64,000 nt of DNA from Metallyticus violacea. Lineage: Eukaryota > Arthropoda > Insecta > Mantodea > Metallyticidae. Location: positions 24,631,501 to 24,695,500 of the forward strand of contig CM060843.1 of NCBI GenBank assembly GCA_030762175.1. The letters are read 5' to 3'. Positions 1 through 12,095 of the stretch are shown here, piece after piece (positions within the stretch are counted from its first letter, which is position 1; each line of letters opens with the position of its first letter). The position numbers were made by a program, and so were the translations under genes. Below the pieces are notes generated by a model. That model ran no database searches. It was given only the letters and a program-made list of their open reading frames with translations, and was not told the DNA's origin.

Positions 1-13
1 CGCTTAAAGCCGA

Positions 14-72
14 TGTAATTATTATTATTATTAGTATTATTATTTTATTATTATTATTAATTATTATTATTA
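14..72. repeat. (ATT)n microsatellite, imperfect
   Basis: Interrupted run of ATT triplets at the left edge of the window. It lies just beyond a LINE remnant read on the minus strand. Confidence 0.9.
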
Positions 73-223
73 TTCCTGTCTAGATTGGGCCATTTCGAGG
101 CTTACAGTATTCTCATCTTGATTTCGTTTGACACAAGATTATAATAATAAACTTGCCCTGGTGGTTTCCCCAAGAGCATTCTCTGTTACTATTTCTGCAA
201 TTGTTCGTCGTAATTTTGATTTC

Positions 224-225
<2 letters not shown>

Positions 226-261
<36 letters not shown>
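226..261. repeat. (TA)n microsatellite
   Basis: Run of about 18 TA units inside the LINE remnant. Confidence 0.95.
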
Positions 262-264
<3 letters not shown>

Positions 265-438
265 TCTCTTATATCACTACTTTTGATTTTATGTAATAAT
301 GTTCCATTTTCAATTAATCTAATGAATCTCATTTATGCTGTTTGCAAGGATTCATAGCTTGCGAATTTAGGGTTCGTGTTTCACAGCCATAGGTATAATA
401 GTACAGGTTTTGGTAAATATTGTGAAATTTCATTTGTT

Positions 439-474
439 AAAACTGGCGTTAAATACTATTAAAAAAAAAAAAAC
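439..474 (+). mobile_element. SINE1 3'-end fragment
   Basis: Matches the last ~25 bases of the SINE1 3' end (GGCGTTAAACACTATT type) and then a 12-A tail. It is extremely 5'-truncated and sits in the minus-strand LINE remnant. No clear target duplication was seen. Confidence 0.55.
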
Positions 475-1023
475 AAACACGATACCTATTGCCGCTGATA
501 AGGTCCTTATTGCCTGTTTAAATTCGTAATAGTAAGCAGTTATGTTTTATTGCATTTAATTTTTTCGTTCGCCATGATTCTGAGAAAATGGTAAGCACGT
601 TTTCGGTACTTTGCAGATCGCGCGGCGGGCTGAGTAAATGCATTTGCGCTGAGCGTTTCCGGCTGCAGGTCCGGTCCTATGCGGGGTAAAACAAAACAAA
701 TACCCGATATAATTAGTAATGATGTATTCCAAATATATGAAAATTTGTACCTGTTCTATATTTTGACTGTCAATGACTATTTTAACCCTCCTCTTATCCT
801 TTCCTTCCATTACCATTACCTCAGTCTTATGAAAAATCTTCACACCACACTCTTTAGTATATTGTTAAGTTTTGTTACACTACATTGGAGATACCTTTCA
901 CCACTAGCCAACAACATATTAGAATTGGCGATTAGAACTATATTTAGTTCTTTATTTTTCCTTCAGTACTATATTCTTTGGTTGTGTAACCTTCCTTTAT
1001 TTAAAATATGATAAATATATGCT

Positions 1024-2307
1024 CGAGGGTGGATCTATAAGTTTGCGATCTAGCCATTTTCTAGGTACGATAAAGACCAAAACTTATTTCACTTTTGAAT
1101 ATAGTTACCCTTTATTGTAATACACTGCTCACATCTTTCAATTAACATTTAACCCCCCCCTCCCAATAGTCAGAAGTGCTGTTTGCAAAAGGTGCATAAA
1201 CAGCATCCATCATTCTTCGTCACACTTAAATTACCTTCCTCGAAGTTCCTTCTTGAGTTCTGAGAAGAGGAAATAGTCACTGGGAGCTGGATCTGGGCTG
1301 TAGGGCGGATGATCGACCTCCTTGAAGCCACATTTCTTCACAGCTTCCTTTGCACCAAGAACTATTTGCACAGGCGTGTTGTCGTGAAGAAGGCGCACAC
1401 CGCCATTCAGCTTTTCTCGCCTTTTCTCTTTGATGGAAGCACGAGCTTGTAGTCCATGCAGTAGGTCAGCATAGTACTCCCCATTTACTGTGGTGTTCCT
1501 CTACATGAAGTCAATGAAGAGTAATCCTTCACAGTTCCAAAACATTGTGGGCATGATCTTCTTGGTTGACTGAGGGACTTTGGCCTTTAGAGGCGGTGCT
1601 TCGCCAGGTTTACGCCACTCCATTGATTCTCTTTTGGACAAGGGATCATAGTAGAGAACCATAGTTTCATCTCCTATCGCAATGGTTTGCAGAACTTCTC
1701 TCTCGTTCGCACAGAGCTCCAAAAATGCCTGACAACAAATGACTCGTTGTTGCTTTTGGACTGAGGACAGAAGTCTAGGTACCCATCTAGCACTAATCTT
1801 ATTAATATTTAATGTTCATGATTAATTCGAAGGACTGTTGTTTTAGAAAGGCCCAACCTTACTGCTATTTCTGTAACTTTGAGCCGCCGGTCTTCCATAA
1901 TTTCTCCTTCCACAAGAGCGAGCGATGTTTTCAGGAGTGAGCACCTCCAAGAGCCGACCTGCACGCTCTTCGTCTTCAACTCTTTCTCGATCCATTCGAA
2001 AAAGTTTAGCCCATTCTTTTGGGGTAGAATATGAGGGAGTGCTTTCCCATACCGTCCAATCGCTGTTTAATTTCATTTGGAGTTAGTCCTTCTTTTGTGA
2101 AGAACTTACTAACAACTCGAAAGTCCATTTTGAACATGCTACAATCTTCTACACATAGCTTTCTTTATGAACTGAGCAACTGAACAGAGCGGAGTGGAAG
2201 CTACAGCTGCTATTATTTACTTAGCAGATAAGGTATGACGCCAGATACGGATTTTGTGAAGGCGATAATCCTTATTGCGAGGCCGGAAACTTATGGATCA
2301 ACCCTCG
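1024..2307 (-). mobile_element. mariner element, near full length (copy A1)
   Basis: 1.28-kb mariner, the normal size for the family. Both ends carry related inverted repeats: the left starts CGAGGGTGGATCTATAAG and the right, read inward, CGAGGGTTGATCCATAAG, each bounded by TA-rich DNA. The transposase reads on the minus strand and fills most of the element. Five other copies or fragments of the same lineage occur here (14349, 33633, 44630, 48019, 60925), plus a tiny end piece at 58044. It is not autonomous because the frame is broken. Confidence 0.92.
1089..2137 (-). pseudogene. mariner transposase pseudogene (A1)
   Basis: DD34D mariner transposase that would cut and paste the element. It begins MFKMDF at 2137, followed by an HTH region (KEGLTPNEIKQ, then EERAGRLLEVLTPENIA). 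The catalytic core survives in pieces: first aspartate in IGDETMVLYYDP (about 1680-1645), second in HDNTPV (about 1385), third in PAPSDYFLF (about 1280). The C-terminus ends NYIQK with a stop at 1089-1091. Overall length fits the usual ~345 residues. Several frameshifts and stops inactivate it. Confidence 0.9.
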
Positions 2308-2519
2308 TATATGTACTGTGTGTCATTCCGCTACGCAATTGTAGTTTATTTACATTAGTGCAAATCGGTTGACCTCCACTGGATGCGATTCCATGTAAGA
2401 TTGAAGTTGAAGTTCAGCTAACGCAGGCAATTAATCTTAGTTGTGTTTATCACGCCAACTGGTTCAGTTGCACATCAATTGGAATTGCGTTATAGTTTTT
2501 TACTGTGTATTTGTATATT
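2308..2519. other. unassigned flank between mariner A1 and the next remnant
   Basis: AT-rich sequence with no recognisable coding signal. The right part may be the 5' leader of the DUF4817-type element that follows. Confidence 0.4.
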
Positions 2520-2521
2520 TT

Positions 2522-3003
2522 GGAGTACGATAAGAGTGAGCTACAATCTAGAACAATGACTTTCTTTTATGACTTTTGTGTGGAAAAGAAATCGCAGAAG
2601 TACTGTAGGCAAGAATTTCGTGCTAAATTTCCAGGGGTAACATTTCCATTGAAAAGTGCAATTTTCAGATTAATGAAGTAAGTCCGAATCCAAGGCGTTT
2701 TCAATGACAAGAAGTCGATACGCCAAAATAAATAAATAAATAAAATAAAACTTTTAATAGAGGAAAAGCTTCATGAAATGGAATATCAATCAGAAACTTC
2801 TCGAAAGCTTTTTAGCATGAGTAGTCCAGCAAGATACCCAACTCTATTACATGCACATCCATATATAACATTACTGTTGTACCTGATATAAAACAAGAGG
2901 AGGCGCTGAAACAAAATATCTGGGAGGCATTTTATAATATTAATAAGACTGAATTTCGACGAGTGTCTGAAAATATTTTCAAATGCAAAATTACTTGCCA
3001 TTT
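2522..3003 (+). pseudogene. DUF4817-type Tc1/mariner transposase remnant, internally deleted
   Basis: Plus-strand remnant of an insect IS630/Tc1-mariner-type transposase with the DUF4817 N-terminal HTH. The frame opens at EYDKSELQSRTMTFFYDF (a TTG replaces the expected start ATG) and continues QKYCRQEFRAKFPGV, the classic 'C..F...FPG' HTH block. A second-HTH end is visible as LHAHPYITLLLYLI, followed directly by a C-terminal segment (EALKQNIWEAFYNI, then FRRVSENIFKCKI) typical of the family's last ~40 residues. The DDE catalytic core is missing between them, so the copy is internally deleted and dead. It is a different lineage from the copies at 10162, 18562 and 50134. Confidence 0.6.
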
Positions 3004-4097
3004 ATTATTGATTAAAAACGATAAACAAAAAATGCGCGCTATGAGTTCCGATCCCGCACAATGATTTTCTTTAGCAGGTGCCGAGATCGTTAAGCAGTAA
3101 ATTCCCATTGGAAAAACCAATTTACGATTGCGCAAGGTCTTGTTTTGTTTGATATACACAAATCAAATTGTCTTTTACTTTGCCTTTTAATATTTAATAT
3201 GCGATATAACAAAATATTTACACGTTTACATAACACAATCTCTCTTAGCCACACTTCTGAAACTTGCAATTTTAACTGCACAACAACAAAAAGTACAGCG
3301 GCAAAACAAACATTGGTACTCACCCTGGCAGGAAGTGATAAAATAAAATCACCGAAAAGTTATTTTCAAGGTTAACAGTGCTGCGGGTCGCAGAATTAAT
3401 TCTCGCACTTTATTGCCCCTGGGAGAAACGGCCTGAAACGGGGTTAAGATAGGGCAAACAAACCTTAAATAAACAACAACTGACTGTGGCAAAACGCGAT
3501 TTGATAAGTTTATACAAATAAAATGTAAATGTAGGTGCTGCAAACTATACGCTGCACAAATATGTACTAATATTTTTACATTTAAATACCTGTATATTTT
3601 AACATAGTTAATGTTTCACTTTGAAAAATATAATCCGGGTATAGTCGCCGCGTTCATTTACTCCCCTGACGGCATCAAAGCGGCCAGAAGGTCTTTGAAA
3701 TATAGCACTAGCAGTTCCAGTGAAAACATGAAAGATTTCCATAGGTCTGTTGCCAGAAAAGCAACATTGCAAAATATAACTCGGTCTTAATGCTTCTCAG
3801 AGACACAGCAGTGCGTGCGTTTTTTAGTTTTTTTAATTATGTTTACTTTTGTTTATGTAGTTATATTACACAAAATATATGGAGGATTTATCAATCTGTG
3901 GAGATCTTGGAATGCAAAGCAAATTTTGCCTCCTTCAGCATATGAAGTTTTAATGCATCAACAGGGGTGACGGGTGGTAATGCTTGGGGAGGTTCCGGAT
4001 TAAATCCTTTGGTCACTTAGTACAACCCTGCGATGGCACTTCCTTTCCACCCATTTTCTGTTCTCCCATTTCATATTCATTTCTTAGTTATGGTTGC
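3004..4097. other. unassigned intergenic sequence
   Basis: No gene, SINE or transposase motif recognised. Short open frames on both strands have no recognisable domain and overlap each other. Confidence 0.5.
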
Positions 4098-4107
4098 AGG
4101 CGAGATG

Positions 4108-4406
4108 CTTTTTTTATTTGTTTATTTATGGACGCTCTTTAACATCTCAGGTCATCAGCGTCCCATTCAATTCAGGACGTGAAACGGCCGACAAATTTTG
4201 CTCAGAGACCTCTTCTTTCAGGCTTGAGGTTCTTTATCGTGCCGTAAATGTACGACACGGGACCAGCGGTTTTACTTCCCTTCCGAACGAAGCCAAACTT
4301 ACGCATTTTACGCCCGAAAAAAACCCATCGATCCTGGCCGAGTTCCAACCCGCGACCTTGGGTTTAGAAGGCAAGTATGGTTACCACTACACCACCAGGA
4401 TCGACC
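4108..4406 (-). mobile_element. SINE2 (tRNA-derived), full length
   Basis: About 299-bp minus-strand SINE. Its 5' part (right side) is tRNA-like, with an A-box-like TGGTGTAGTGG and a decayed B box. The body ends in a shared 3' block (GTTAAAGAGCGTCCATAAATA in sense, with small gaps) and an A-rich tail. It is flanked by a perfect 10-bp target duplication AGGCGAGATG at 4098-4107 and 4407-4416, so the boundaries are secure. Confidence 0.92.
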
Positions 4407-4479
4407 AGGCGAGATGGGTTGGTGCTGTGCTGCGTGACAGCGGGTTTGTGATCTGTAAAAAGAATCTGTCCTGGGTACT

Positions 4480-4690
4480 GGCGGTTTCTACCTGAGGCCC
4501 CCTCTTGCTGCCATCGGATGGCTCTCAAAGGCCTGCCAGTGATTGGTACCTGTATCTGAGGAAGTGCTAGGGTCCCCAACTTTATCTTATTCCGTTCTCC
4601 CGGAGTTCTCCGCTGTGGGAGGCGTGGGTACTAAAGGCAGCCGAGATACCGAAATATCCTCCGCATTATCCAGCTCTAACCCTTAATGCA
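4480..4690 (+). mobile_element. possible SINE4 3' fragment
   Basis: Contains a GAGATACCGAAATATCCTCC stretch like the 3' ends of the SINE4 copies at 13502 and 39127, preceded by a GGAGGCGTGGGTA block like theirs. The match is short and diverged. Confidence 0.35.
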
Positions 4691-4699
4691 AGAAACTGA

Positions 4700-6686
4700 C
4701 TTTCAGACATGCATACAAATTTACAGACATAAAAGGAAGAATAACTAAAACTTAACAAGATAAGATTTAATCTGTAATTTTCTCCATTGTGTTGAAAAAA
4801 AAATATTAAAAAAAGGAGCAATTTCGGAGCAAAATTAGAAGACACTTGGGTGTGGCCTGAAATAAATTAGTATATTTGGTCTGGATCCTTTTAGTGTCCA
4901 ACAAGTTACTTCCTTAGTGGGTTGCATCTATTTTCCTAAACTAGTCCCCCCTTTCGGAGCGGAAACATACACGCTGCTTACCGGAGCCTTCGCCCTCCAG
5001 ATGGCTACCAGAACCACTGGTAGGGCGATCTAATCTAGCTTTAGCCTCTCTAATCCGAGCTCTTAGAGTGGTTTACCACCATGTACAGAAGTAGGAGCAT
5101 CAGCACACCTTAACGCACTTAATTACTCAAAGTTGTGGAAACAAACTACCAACTTATATCAAATGAAGTAGGATGTGGATTGCGGGGACGTAAGTTTGAT
5201 ATCAATGCCCCACGTTGGAGCGTCAATTTGAAGCAGTGTTGTACGGCGAATGCGGCTGGTCGCTGAGTAGTCGTTTCACCGCTGGTGGCCACTGCTGCTC
5301 CCTCTGATGGGGTTTCAGTTGGGAATGTTAGGGATCTCACGGTTCCCTGTACTGGATGTTTTGTGATTCGAAGTCAACGGGACGGGAAGGTTTCGAAAAC
5401 CGACCACAGAGAAAAACACATGAGCCTCTCTAACTCATAGTTTATTAACAACACTATAGAACCATTTGACTAGAATGTCTGCGGAGACCTGAGTTCTAGC
5501 TATCTGAGTATCAAATACTTGAGCCTTCTTAAAGTCTTATTGACTGACTCACTGATTCTTACTCCCTGAGTGATTTATTGACTGACTCCCATCTAATGAC
5601 TGGCGGACTTACTCTTGGACTGACTTGACGGATCTCTGGTTGTGGCTTTACTACCAATAAGCCACTCCTTTCGTGAAAAATACTTTATTATCATGAATTA
5701 AACATTGCTTCTTGCATCCTTATTGGCGATTATTAAATATAGAATTATACACCTATAGGCTCTGATTCGCACACTTGTGGACGATGCTTATTGGTTATCC
5801 ATTTCTCTCCCCGCCTACACTTTTTAATTTTATTGTCTCTTTCTGGCCTTTCCCAGTAAGCTTTCCTATCATAAATTCTAGCTGTCACCTTTTATGCTAC
5901 TCAATTATGTTAGCGTGTTACCCTTTCGTCTCTTCAGATCTGTGTGCTATTACTTTTATACAAAACACATTTCAGCCATCTATTCGCTATCTTTACTTCC
6001 TGGGAAAATTTCGGCGAACTGTATTATTGTGCCCTGAACTATTTCGTATTTTCCATCTCTCAAACATTCTCATAAATATGCACTTCTCTTTTACCCTTAG
6101 CTCCGTTAGGTACACAATGGAACATGAAAATGGAAATGACCCTTTTTGAAAATACGCCGTCAATGTCCGCTCTAAAGCATTCACAATGTTAGGAACAATT
6201 CTCAACCTATTTCTCTCTTTTCTCTACCGGCCTGAACTCGACAGTCTTCCCCGGGACAGTCCGTCCGTTAGTCTGATACAATACAACCCTTGTACAAAAC
6301 CAATAATCCCTTATCTTGTCATAAGGTTTACAGACAAGCTAACACAAATCGGTTAAAGAATGTCTCAATCAGGAATTCTGTTTTGCACAAAATATCAGCT
6401 CGAATATTCATCCATGAAACATTAATTCTAATACTAATATTAACACATATGAAATTATTATACTGGAGCTATAATTTTCGGCTCAGCAACGCAACCGAAT
6501 TAAGTGTTCGGACGTCCGCAGATGATAATGTCAGAAGTATTATGGGTGCTCAGGGTTCCCAGAACTCGCACCTGAGGATCTAAAGAGGCCATAACCCCCC
6601 TTACCAACAAAACAAGCACAGAAATGAATAAAATGTGCCTTGGTGAGACTTTAAACCCAGAGACTGCCCGCTGCATCAATGCAGCT
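4700..6686. other. unassigned sequence, no gene recognised
   Basis: AT-rich with local TGACTGACTC-type short repeats near 5540-5640. An open frame of 124 codons at 5775-6149 is hydrophobic and low-complexity and has no recognised domain. I see no promoter, splice pattern or TE protein that I can support. Confidence 0.4.
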
Positions 6687-6909
6687 GGCCGAGATCACTA
6701 AGTCACAGAATTATGAACGGGGGCCTTGCGGCTCGATTCCCGGCTTTGTTCTAGGTCTTCCTCAATCCTCATTGATGGCACACTAAACTTAGGCCTGGGA
6801 GGCTTTCTTTCTCTTCTTCAGAAAGTTCCCAATTTATAATTTAATCTCATGTATCATCAGCATCCGCTACCTCTGATGATTCTATCACACGAAAAAAAAA
6901 AAAAAAAAT
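6687..6909 (+). mobile_element. SINE1, strongly diverged copy
   Basis: Keeps SINE1 landmarks in order: GGCCGAGATC, GGCTCGATTCCCGG (B-box region), CTTCCTCAATCCTCAT, AAACTTAGGCCTGGGAGG, AATCTCATGTATCATCAGC, then a 17-A tail at 6892-6908. More mutated than the other SINE1 copies. No target duplication seen. Confidence 0.75.
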
Positions 6910-8539
6910 ACACAAGCCACGATCCGAAACTCCCAGGCTCATTAAAAGAATAAGACGAAACTTTCGATGACATCTAAGATGTCCAAAAAGGATAAGATGA
7001 TGGTATTTGCAATTGTATTTTGATGTGTTCTTCAGTGAGTGGAGCATAAAGGTCTCTATTCTAAAGACAGGGAGGTTTGGAACTGCCACGCAAAGACATT
7101 TGGGATAGATTAGATGACGGTACGTTGATTTGATTTAAATATTTTTTGTTGAAAAACCTGCTAGATGATAAATCATGTTATGTGTAACTCATTCACTGCT
7201 GCTGCTAAAATCCTAACTGTGAAAATAAAGATTTAGTACATCACATGGTATATACAATCTCGCAATAAAAGTCGTTTTAACAGCAATCATTCATCGGCAA
7301 ACGCTGAGGGGGTGGAAGGAACAGTCTAATGGATAAGCTATCATGCACATGAGGGCATGAAGTGCTGAATCATCTTCGCTACTACTTGCATTAAACGCGA
7401 TATATGTGCCCTTATCGAGTATATTGTTATAGAATGCTGCAGAAATACATCGATTTCAAACTTTGGTTTTCAAGATCGAAATTAAGTATATGAAAAATGA
7501 TACAGACAAAAACAAAACCAGAAAGTTTAAATGTCCGTTTTGGAAACAATAGTGATATCCCCCCCCCCCCCCCCCGCTTCTTGTGCTTCTATGAAGAGAC
7601 CGATTTTGACCTTTAACAATCTAAACTCGCTCATTTTTGTTTATATTGCAGTATTTATCTTGAAAGTCTAACTGAAATCAATGTTTTAATTGCCCCTTAA
7701 CTAATGCCTATATTCTTGAAAATATTTTCTCTTATTGAAAATATTCCAAGATCTTGTCTATAGTAGGGGAGAAACTACTTTGTGATTGGCACTTGAGCCG
7801 TGTTTATGCTGGCGAGAGACTTGGCCAATCAGGTAACAAAAACACATTATCGTCTGAGGCATGACATTATCGACGTTGCAACAGTTACGGGATTAGAAAG
7901 TTTAAAACTACGCAGAAGTAACGCGTTTTCAATTGTATGCATTGATCTAATATTTCGTATGCAAGTATTTCATAAAGAATAGCGGTTGTGCTTTGTATCA
8001 TTCATCAAATTAAAGTGATTCTGTAGCATTTTTTGACCAACAGTGAACATTTTCCAACGCACACCGTCGTTTTCATACACGCTACTCTTTCGCGTCAATG
8101 CATCATCCATTCCAGCTTATGCTTTTTGCCGCTAGATAACACTTCGTAGGTTCTGCGGTAGCAATTTGCCACCATTATAATAATTACAATGATTTTGAAA
8201 CCATAATCGTGGAAAATATTTAAGATCAAATGCTGAAATAGGTAAGGACATGTGAGTTTTTGTCATACATGTAAAAATATGCACTATACCAAGGATAAAT
8301 ATGGAATATAAAACTGTTTAAAAGCATAGAGCCGCAGGCAGACGAAGTTGATGATGATCTTGGAGTGCAGCCGCTGAAGACGGATAGCAACAGCGTACTG
8401 TCACGACCACATGGAAGTAGAAGCGTCAATCGCAAAGTAATTTCTCTCCTACTATAATTTTGTACGTGCTTTTCATTCTACTTTCTTTCTTGCAACCTCT
8501 TACTATACGCAGAACTTTCACACCTGCTGTTGTCATTTT
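6910..8539. other. unassigned sequence with a poly-C run
   Basis: Contains a run of about 16 C at 7560-7575. No protein, RNA or TE motif recognised. Confidence 0.4.
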
Positions 8540-8547
8540 ATATTTCA

Positions 8548-8827
8548 ACCGCCAAAGATGGCAGAAGGTTAAAGCGGGGACTGGTGAGTAAGAGGTTTGC
8601 GGTTTCATTCTCGCCAGAACCGTCCTCCTTGACTGAGGTTTTTTTTCCAGGTTTTCCTCAGTCCTCGTAAATGGCAAATTCCGGAGATGTACCCGAAACT
8701 TAGGCCTGGAACGTTTCCTTCCTTAAAAATCCTTTCCCAATATATCATTTCTTCTCATGTATCATCAGTGTCCACCGCCTGTGGTGCTTCAGTAGTAAAA
8801 ACGGGCGTTAAAAACTATTAAAAAAAC
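8548..8827 (+). mobile_element. SINE1, full length
   Basis: 280-bp SINE1 with degraded tRNA-like head (box A and B mutated), the standard body and an A tail. Flanked by the 8-bp target duplication ATATTTCA at 8540-8547 and 8828-8835. Confidence 0.88.
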
Positions 8828-8835
8828 ATATTTCA

Positions 8836-9251
8836 TAGGTATCCAAGCACCTTAACCGCATAATAGACATGTTAATTGAGCCTGTAATTTCATTTCATTC
8901 AAGAGCCCTTTTTACTGTTTCGTCTGTAATCTGAAGTGTTATGCAATTTAATATAAGTTAATCGTAGATAAATAAGATATCACAGCCGAGATAATTGCAG
9001 CTTTTCACCTCTTCTAAAGTATTCGTTTCTATAATAATTTGTTAATAATACGTTGATTCTCATGAGATAATGTAACTTTCGTCTTTAATGTACATCTTTT
9101 CAAATTTCATTCTTTACATTAATTACACAATTCGAATATATTTTGGAATTGGTCGTCAATTTACTTTTATATTATGGTTCTAAATTTTTATTTTAAAACT
9201 TGGTAAACACGTGGAAATAATCAGATGACGTTAGTTTAGCTCCAGTCTCTG

Positions 9252-9283
<32 letters not shown>

Positions 9284-9712
9284 CCCCTCTCTCTCTGTTT
9301 GACAACGTCGATAGTGTTGTTGTTGTAAGACCTTCAGTTTTAGTACTCAATTAATATGCATTAGGTTAATGTAAAATGTTTAATTTAAGTGATAAAGTAC
9401 CGTGTTTAACGAATGTTACATTTACTGCATCAGTTCAAGAGCCTTTTTTAATGTTTTGTCCGTGCATTAGAGCCTCTTCCAATTCTCATAGGCTAATGAT
9501 ATAAAGCTATAAATATTTGCTACCACGCACGTTTCCTGTGTTCAGTCTATTGCTCCAAGCCTATTACATTTATTTGTGCGACATCTCTCAATTCTGTTAC
9601 ACATTTTAAAACTTTTAATTAGAAATCTTTTAATCATATACATCATATGTAATGACCTCGATGCTATTTCCTAATTTCTCAATAATGTGTAACTTCCTCT
9701 ATCTGTTCAACA
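8836..9712. other. unassigned sequence with (CT)n tract
   Basis: AT-rich. Carries a CT-rich microsatellite at 9244-9297. No gene recognised. Confidence 0.5.
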
Positions 9713-9721
9713 TGAGATTGT

Positions 9722-9888
9722 TGTATTTACGGACGCTATTTAACATCTCAGGTCATCAGCATCCCATTCACTTTAGGGCGTGAAACGGCCGAAAAATTTT
9801 GCTCAGAGGCCTCTTTTTTCAGGCTTGATGTTCTTTCTCGTGCCGTAAATGTACGAAACGGGACCCAGGGCTTTACTTCCCTTCGAAG
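9722..9888 (-). mobile_element. SINE2, 5'-truncated
   Basis: 167 bp of SINE2 3' half on the minus strand, lacking the tRNA head. The target duplication TGAGATTGT at 9713-9721 and 9889-9897 shows the truncation happened at insertion, as expected for LINE-driven reverse transcription. Confidence 0.9.
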
Positions 9889-10185
9889 TGAGATTGTAAA
9901 TGTCACTAAAGTTATTTAGGTTTCTGTGTGATTATTTTCTCCATTTTCTCGTTCCAAATGCTAAGGTCTTTTTTACTTCGCATTTTGCTTTTCTAATGCT
10001 GCATCTGAAGTTTTATTTAATATAATGTTTAATAGTTTCCCATTTTGAGGTAGTCAAATTTGAATATGTTACATTACATTTTTGTTGATAAAATATTCTT
10101 ATTCAAATACGCGCGCGCGTGTGTGTAGAGGTAAAAAAGACGAAACTATATACATATATAGAGGGTGCCAAAATGTATACACTCT

Positions 10186-10448
10186 TCAAGTACGTTGAAC
10201 TACTGATTGAGCAACATTTGCGAAAGTGTCCTCAGCGATTGCAACACATGTTTCAATTTGTTCCCAAAGTGCTGCCAGTATAGCCGGTTTTCTACGGTAT
10301 GCAAAATCCTTAAGAGCTCTCCATAGGTAGAAGTCCAACGGAGTTAGATCAGGAGAACGCGGTGGAAACTCATTGGGACCCTTCGTCCTATCCTTCTTGG
10401 ATACTTCAAAATTGCTTTCCGCTGTTCAAACGATAATCTAGGGCCCAT
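10186..10448 (-). pseudogene. Tc1/mariner (DUF4817/DDE_3) transposase, internally deleted (C1)
   Basis: Starts at an ATG near 10448 with the first few HTH codons, then jumps to the C-terminal catalytic region: PPRSPDLTPLDFYLWR contains the third catalytic aspartate region, then YRRKPAILAALWEQIETC and NVAQSVVQR, stopping at 10186-10188. About 250 residues of the middle are missing compared with the family, including the first two catalytic acids. It cannot encode an active enzyme. Sister copies keep different parts. Confidence 0.8.
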
Positions 10449-10683
10449 TTTGTTGTAACAACGCTAGTATAACGTAATGTGAGTCACATCTGTTTACAGA
10501 ACATCATACGTTAATCCTGGCTTCATTTGTTCATTGTTGATTTATGATAATCTTGACTTCATTTGTTCATTGTTGATTTACCTGTCACATAGCAACGCTA
10601 TCATAATGTATATGAGTCACATCTGTTTATAGAACATCATACTACATATTACTGTTGTTTTTCGGTTCAACTGTGAAATATAT

Positions 10684-11956
10684 TGGAACTGGATTATCGT
10701 GTGTGGGTTATTTTAGGATGTTGGTGATTTATTATTTATTTAATTGGACAATTGGATGCACTTCTTGTCTTGTCTCGGCTCTCGGAGTCATGAGTTTGAT
10801 GCTTCCTAACTCTTTGGTTCCAGTGCAGAGTAAAGGAATATCAGGGGAATTTTGGACTGTTTTTAATGACGTAATGTCATTGGGGAGGAAGGAGATTGTT
10901 CACTGTAATAATGAAGTTCGGCACTGGTTGGACATTTAATTTATTCGACAACTTGGAAGGTTCTGGGACATGCTGTGCTTCGGCGGATTATAGTTCGCTG
11001 TGTTTACTCGCGCATTTATTCACTTTACTACGGTTGTGACTATTCTTACTATTACGTTGCGCTGCCTGACTGACTCTCACTGATCGAACGAGTTACTTTG
11101 ACTCCTCGCGACGGTTTCACTCTTCTACTACAACACTGGATAAGTAGATACAGGTGATTACCACTCTTTCTACTACAGTTACTACTCTTATTGTTACTTT
11201 TAGGACTGCTTCCTGTCACCGCTGCTTCAGAACTTAAACTTCTCATAGTTAATATTAAAATTCTTATGCCCACTCGCTCCTCCCTCGCGAAATTTTAATT
11301 CCTTTAAATATTATTGAATTTGGTTCCTTCTAGAATATTATTGGATCACACTAGTGCATAATCTATTACAAGTTTGCTTTAATTCGTCGGATTTTTAAAC
11401 ATGTTGATTGGTTGAAGATTCTGGGTTTTTACCAGGAAATACACATTTTCTATTCCCACGCTAGCAATGTCGCGGACATCTACCTTTCATTAGATTCTCG
11501 AGATATAGCACGTTTTAGCCATTTTTGCGGCCTGCCTTTGAACCAGCTAAATATGAGGATTTCTGTGAAAATACGTGTTTCTTTCTGCGGTATTTTCTTC
11601 AGACGACAAGTACCGTTTCCAATTGAACCCTAACCATTTACAGTGTTATTACCTCTGGCGCCGAACCGGCTGGACTGTCCGCGAGGGTCCGACAAAAGGG
11701 TAAAGTTTAAGAAAATATCTTTTTCTCAGGTACAGCTAAAGTCCCCAACAAAGAACAGCATTTCCCTGCCCTTTATAATAGCATAACAAACATATGGTAT
11801 TATAGAATAATAACTTAGATATTACTTCTTAGTAAAAGGACATATCTACATACATACACTCATACATATAATAGTGAGGTCCTTCTTTTAATTTTAATAT
11901 TAATACCCTTGATTATCTGAAACAAGATACAATTATTATTATTATTATTATTATTA

Positions 11957-12044
<88 letters not shown>

Positions 12045-12095
12045 CATCAGAAGCAATTATAATAAATGGAAAATTTTGAGACATTTCCTGCTTCA
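10684..12095. mobile_element. 1,412-bp LTR-like insertion (solo-LTR candidate)
   Basis: Inserted in copy C1 with a 4-bp duplication ATAT (10680-10683 and 12096-12099). Removing it and one ATAT restores the sequence of the sister copy near 19222, so the borders are exact. It begins TG and ends CA, as LTRs do, and a 4-bp duplication fits gypsy or BEL types. No gag or pol is present. A TGGCGCCGAAC stretch near 11655 resembles a tRNA-Lys primer-binding site but lies inside the insert, so the piece could instead be a LTR plus some internal sequence. It carries the TAG microsatellite near its right end. Confidence 0.6.
11932..12043. repeat. compound (ATT)n(TAG)n microsatellite
   Basis: About 8 ATT units followed by about 28 TAG units. 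They give artificial poly-tyrosine and poly-asparagine open frames that are not genes. Confidence 0.97.

Larger units (their letters stand above)
150..905 (-). pseudogene. LINE reverse-transcriptase C-terminal remnant (RTE-like)
   Basis: Minus-strand remnant of the region after the palm domain of a non-LTR retrotransposon ORF2. Around 880-690 it reads, in shifting frames, VTKLNNILK, then KTEVMVMEG, then NIEQVQIFIYLEYIIT. These match the usual 'KTKVMV...EQV..F.YLG' block that follows the YADD motif. Around 404-372 it reads YGCETRTL, the 'YGCETWTL' motif of such elements. Several frameshifts and stops break it, and the catalytic palm is absent, so it is a dead 5'-truncated copy. A SINE1 tail interrupts it at 439-474. 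Assignment to the RTE type rather than another LINE clade is inferred from the motif style only. Confidence 0.6.

Noticed and set aside
4094..4495. 133-codon open frame
   Set aside because: Lies across a SINE2 copy, read antisense.
5775..6149. 124-codon open frame
   Set aside because: Hydrophobic, low-complexity, no domain, no start context or partner exon.
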